Assembly: GCF_030704535.1 (NCBI RefSeq) | Contig: NC_081822.1 | Coordinates: forward strand, 12,703,001 to 12,767,000 | Direction: 5' to 3' | DNA length: 64,000 bases | DNA from: Vitis vinifera | Lineage: Eukaryota > Streptophyta > Magnoliopsida > Vitales > Vitaceae | Part shown: positions 63,901 through 64,000 of the stretch, in pieces | Numbering within the stretch: position 1 is the stretch's first letter | Layout: every line of letters starts with the position of its first letter | Translations under genes and position numbers: made by a program | The notes under the pieces: model-generated | Database searches by the model: none | What the model saw: only the letters and a program-made list of their open reading frames with translations | Told to the model about the DNA's origin: nothing

Positions 63901-64000
63901 TGTTTGGTGACATCTATTTCTCTAATTATAATATATTTCAAGTGTATACACTTTATATATAAATTAATTGTGAAGTAATTTGAACTCAATTCTACCTTGT
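61000..64000 (+). repeat. Long dispersed repeat, copy C (colinear with 49240-53270), runs off the window
   Basis: Same landmarks and order as copy A. It lacks the 2.07-kb insertion but carries an extra ~535 bp at about 61595-62130. The TTTGAACAT-type words are densest at 63600-63900, where tgtttgaacaacttgtggat occurs twice in immediate succession. Confidence 0.7.
61595..62130 (+). mobile_element. ~535-bp extra segment in copy C, possibly a solo LTR
   Basis: Copy A runs directly from agtctcctta to tgctttggag, whereas copy C has ~535 bp between agtctccta and ttgctttgga. The segment includes a TATA-like gcatataaatagg at 61877-61889 followed by a transcript-leader-like stretch, as in an LTR promoter. 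Borders and target duplication could not be fixed, and a deletion in copy A would explain it equally well. Confidence 0.4.

Overview
The window is nuclear DNA from a flowering plant. It has intron-rich protein genes with GT-AG junctions, AT-rich spacers, and many LINE, LTR and MITE insertions inside introns. The gene set and style suggest a woody eudicot, and a grapevine-like genome is my best guess; that is inference, because no search was possible. Five protein genes could be assembled exon by exon, each giving one continuous frame.

Layout. (1) 130-3041, minus strand: a three-exon gene for a conserved plant protein of unknown function, with a Lys/Glu-rich segment and seven tandem ~22-residue repeats. 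(2) 4773-5954, minus strand: an intronless pseudogene that joins the front of an XB3/XBAT-type ankyrin E3 ligase, in frame, to the back of ketol-acid reductoisomerase. (3) 9316-13785, plus: a six-exon prostaglandin E synthase 2-like thiol/GST-fold protein. (4) 16233-17205, plus: a two-exon BOI-type RING ubiquitin ligase. (5) 19917-42196, plus: FREE1/FYVE1, a plant ESCRT component, whose ten exons are spread over 22 kb. Introns 4, 6 and 8 have been expanded by transposons. (6) 53643-55298, plus: a five-exon GDSL esterase/lipase. The genes are independent neighbours and show no operon-like organisation.

The FREE1 introns hold most of the mobile DNA. Intron 4 has two LINE fragments and a 385-bp hAT-like MITE. 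Intron 6 has a second copy of that MITE in the opposite orientation, a 1.7-kb inverted-repeat (foldback, Mutator-like) element with a tRNA-like module in each arm, and a 3.2-kb LINE that itself contains another MITE. Intron 8 has a 2.26-kb non-autonomous LTR element and a ~4-kb LINE with a nested 284-bp MITE. Several of these have recognisable target-site duplications, so the order of insertion can be read.

The right-hand 20 kb, apart from the GDSL gene, is repeat-derived. It contains a 357-bp TRIM-like element (47797-48153), and two diverged colinear copies of one long repeat (about 49.2-53.3 kb and 61.0-64.0 kb). One of these copies carries a 2.07-kb TG...CA insertion with a perfect ATGCC duplication, and the other copy shows the empty site. 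There are also two long (AT)n microsatellites and further tandem repeats. No rRNA gene, intact tRNA gene or CRISPR array was seen.
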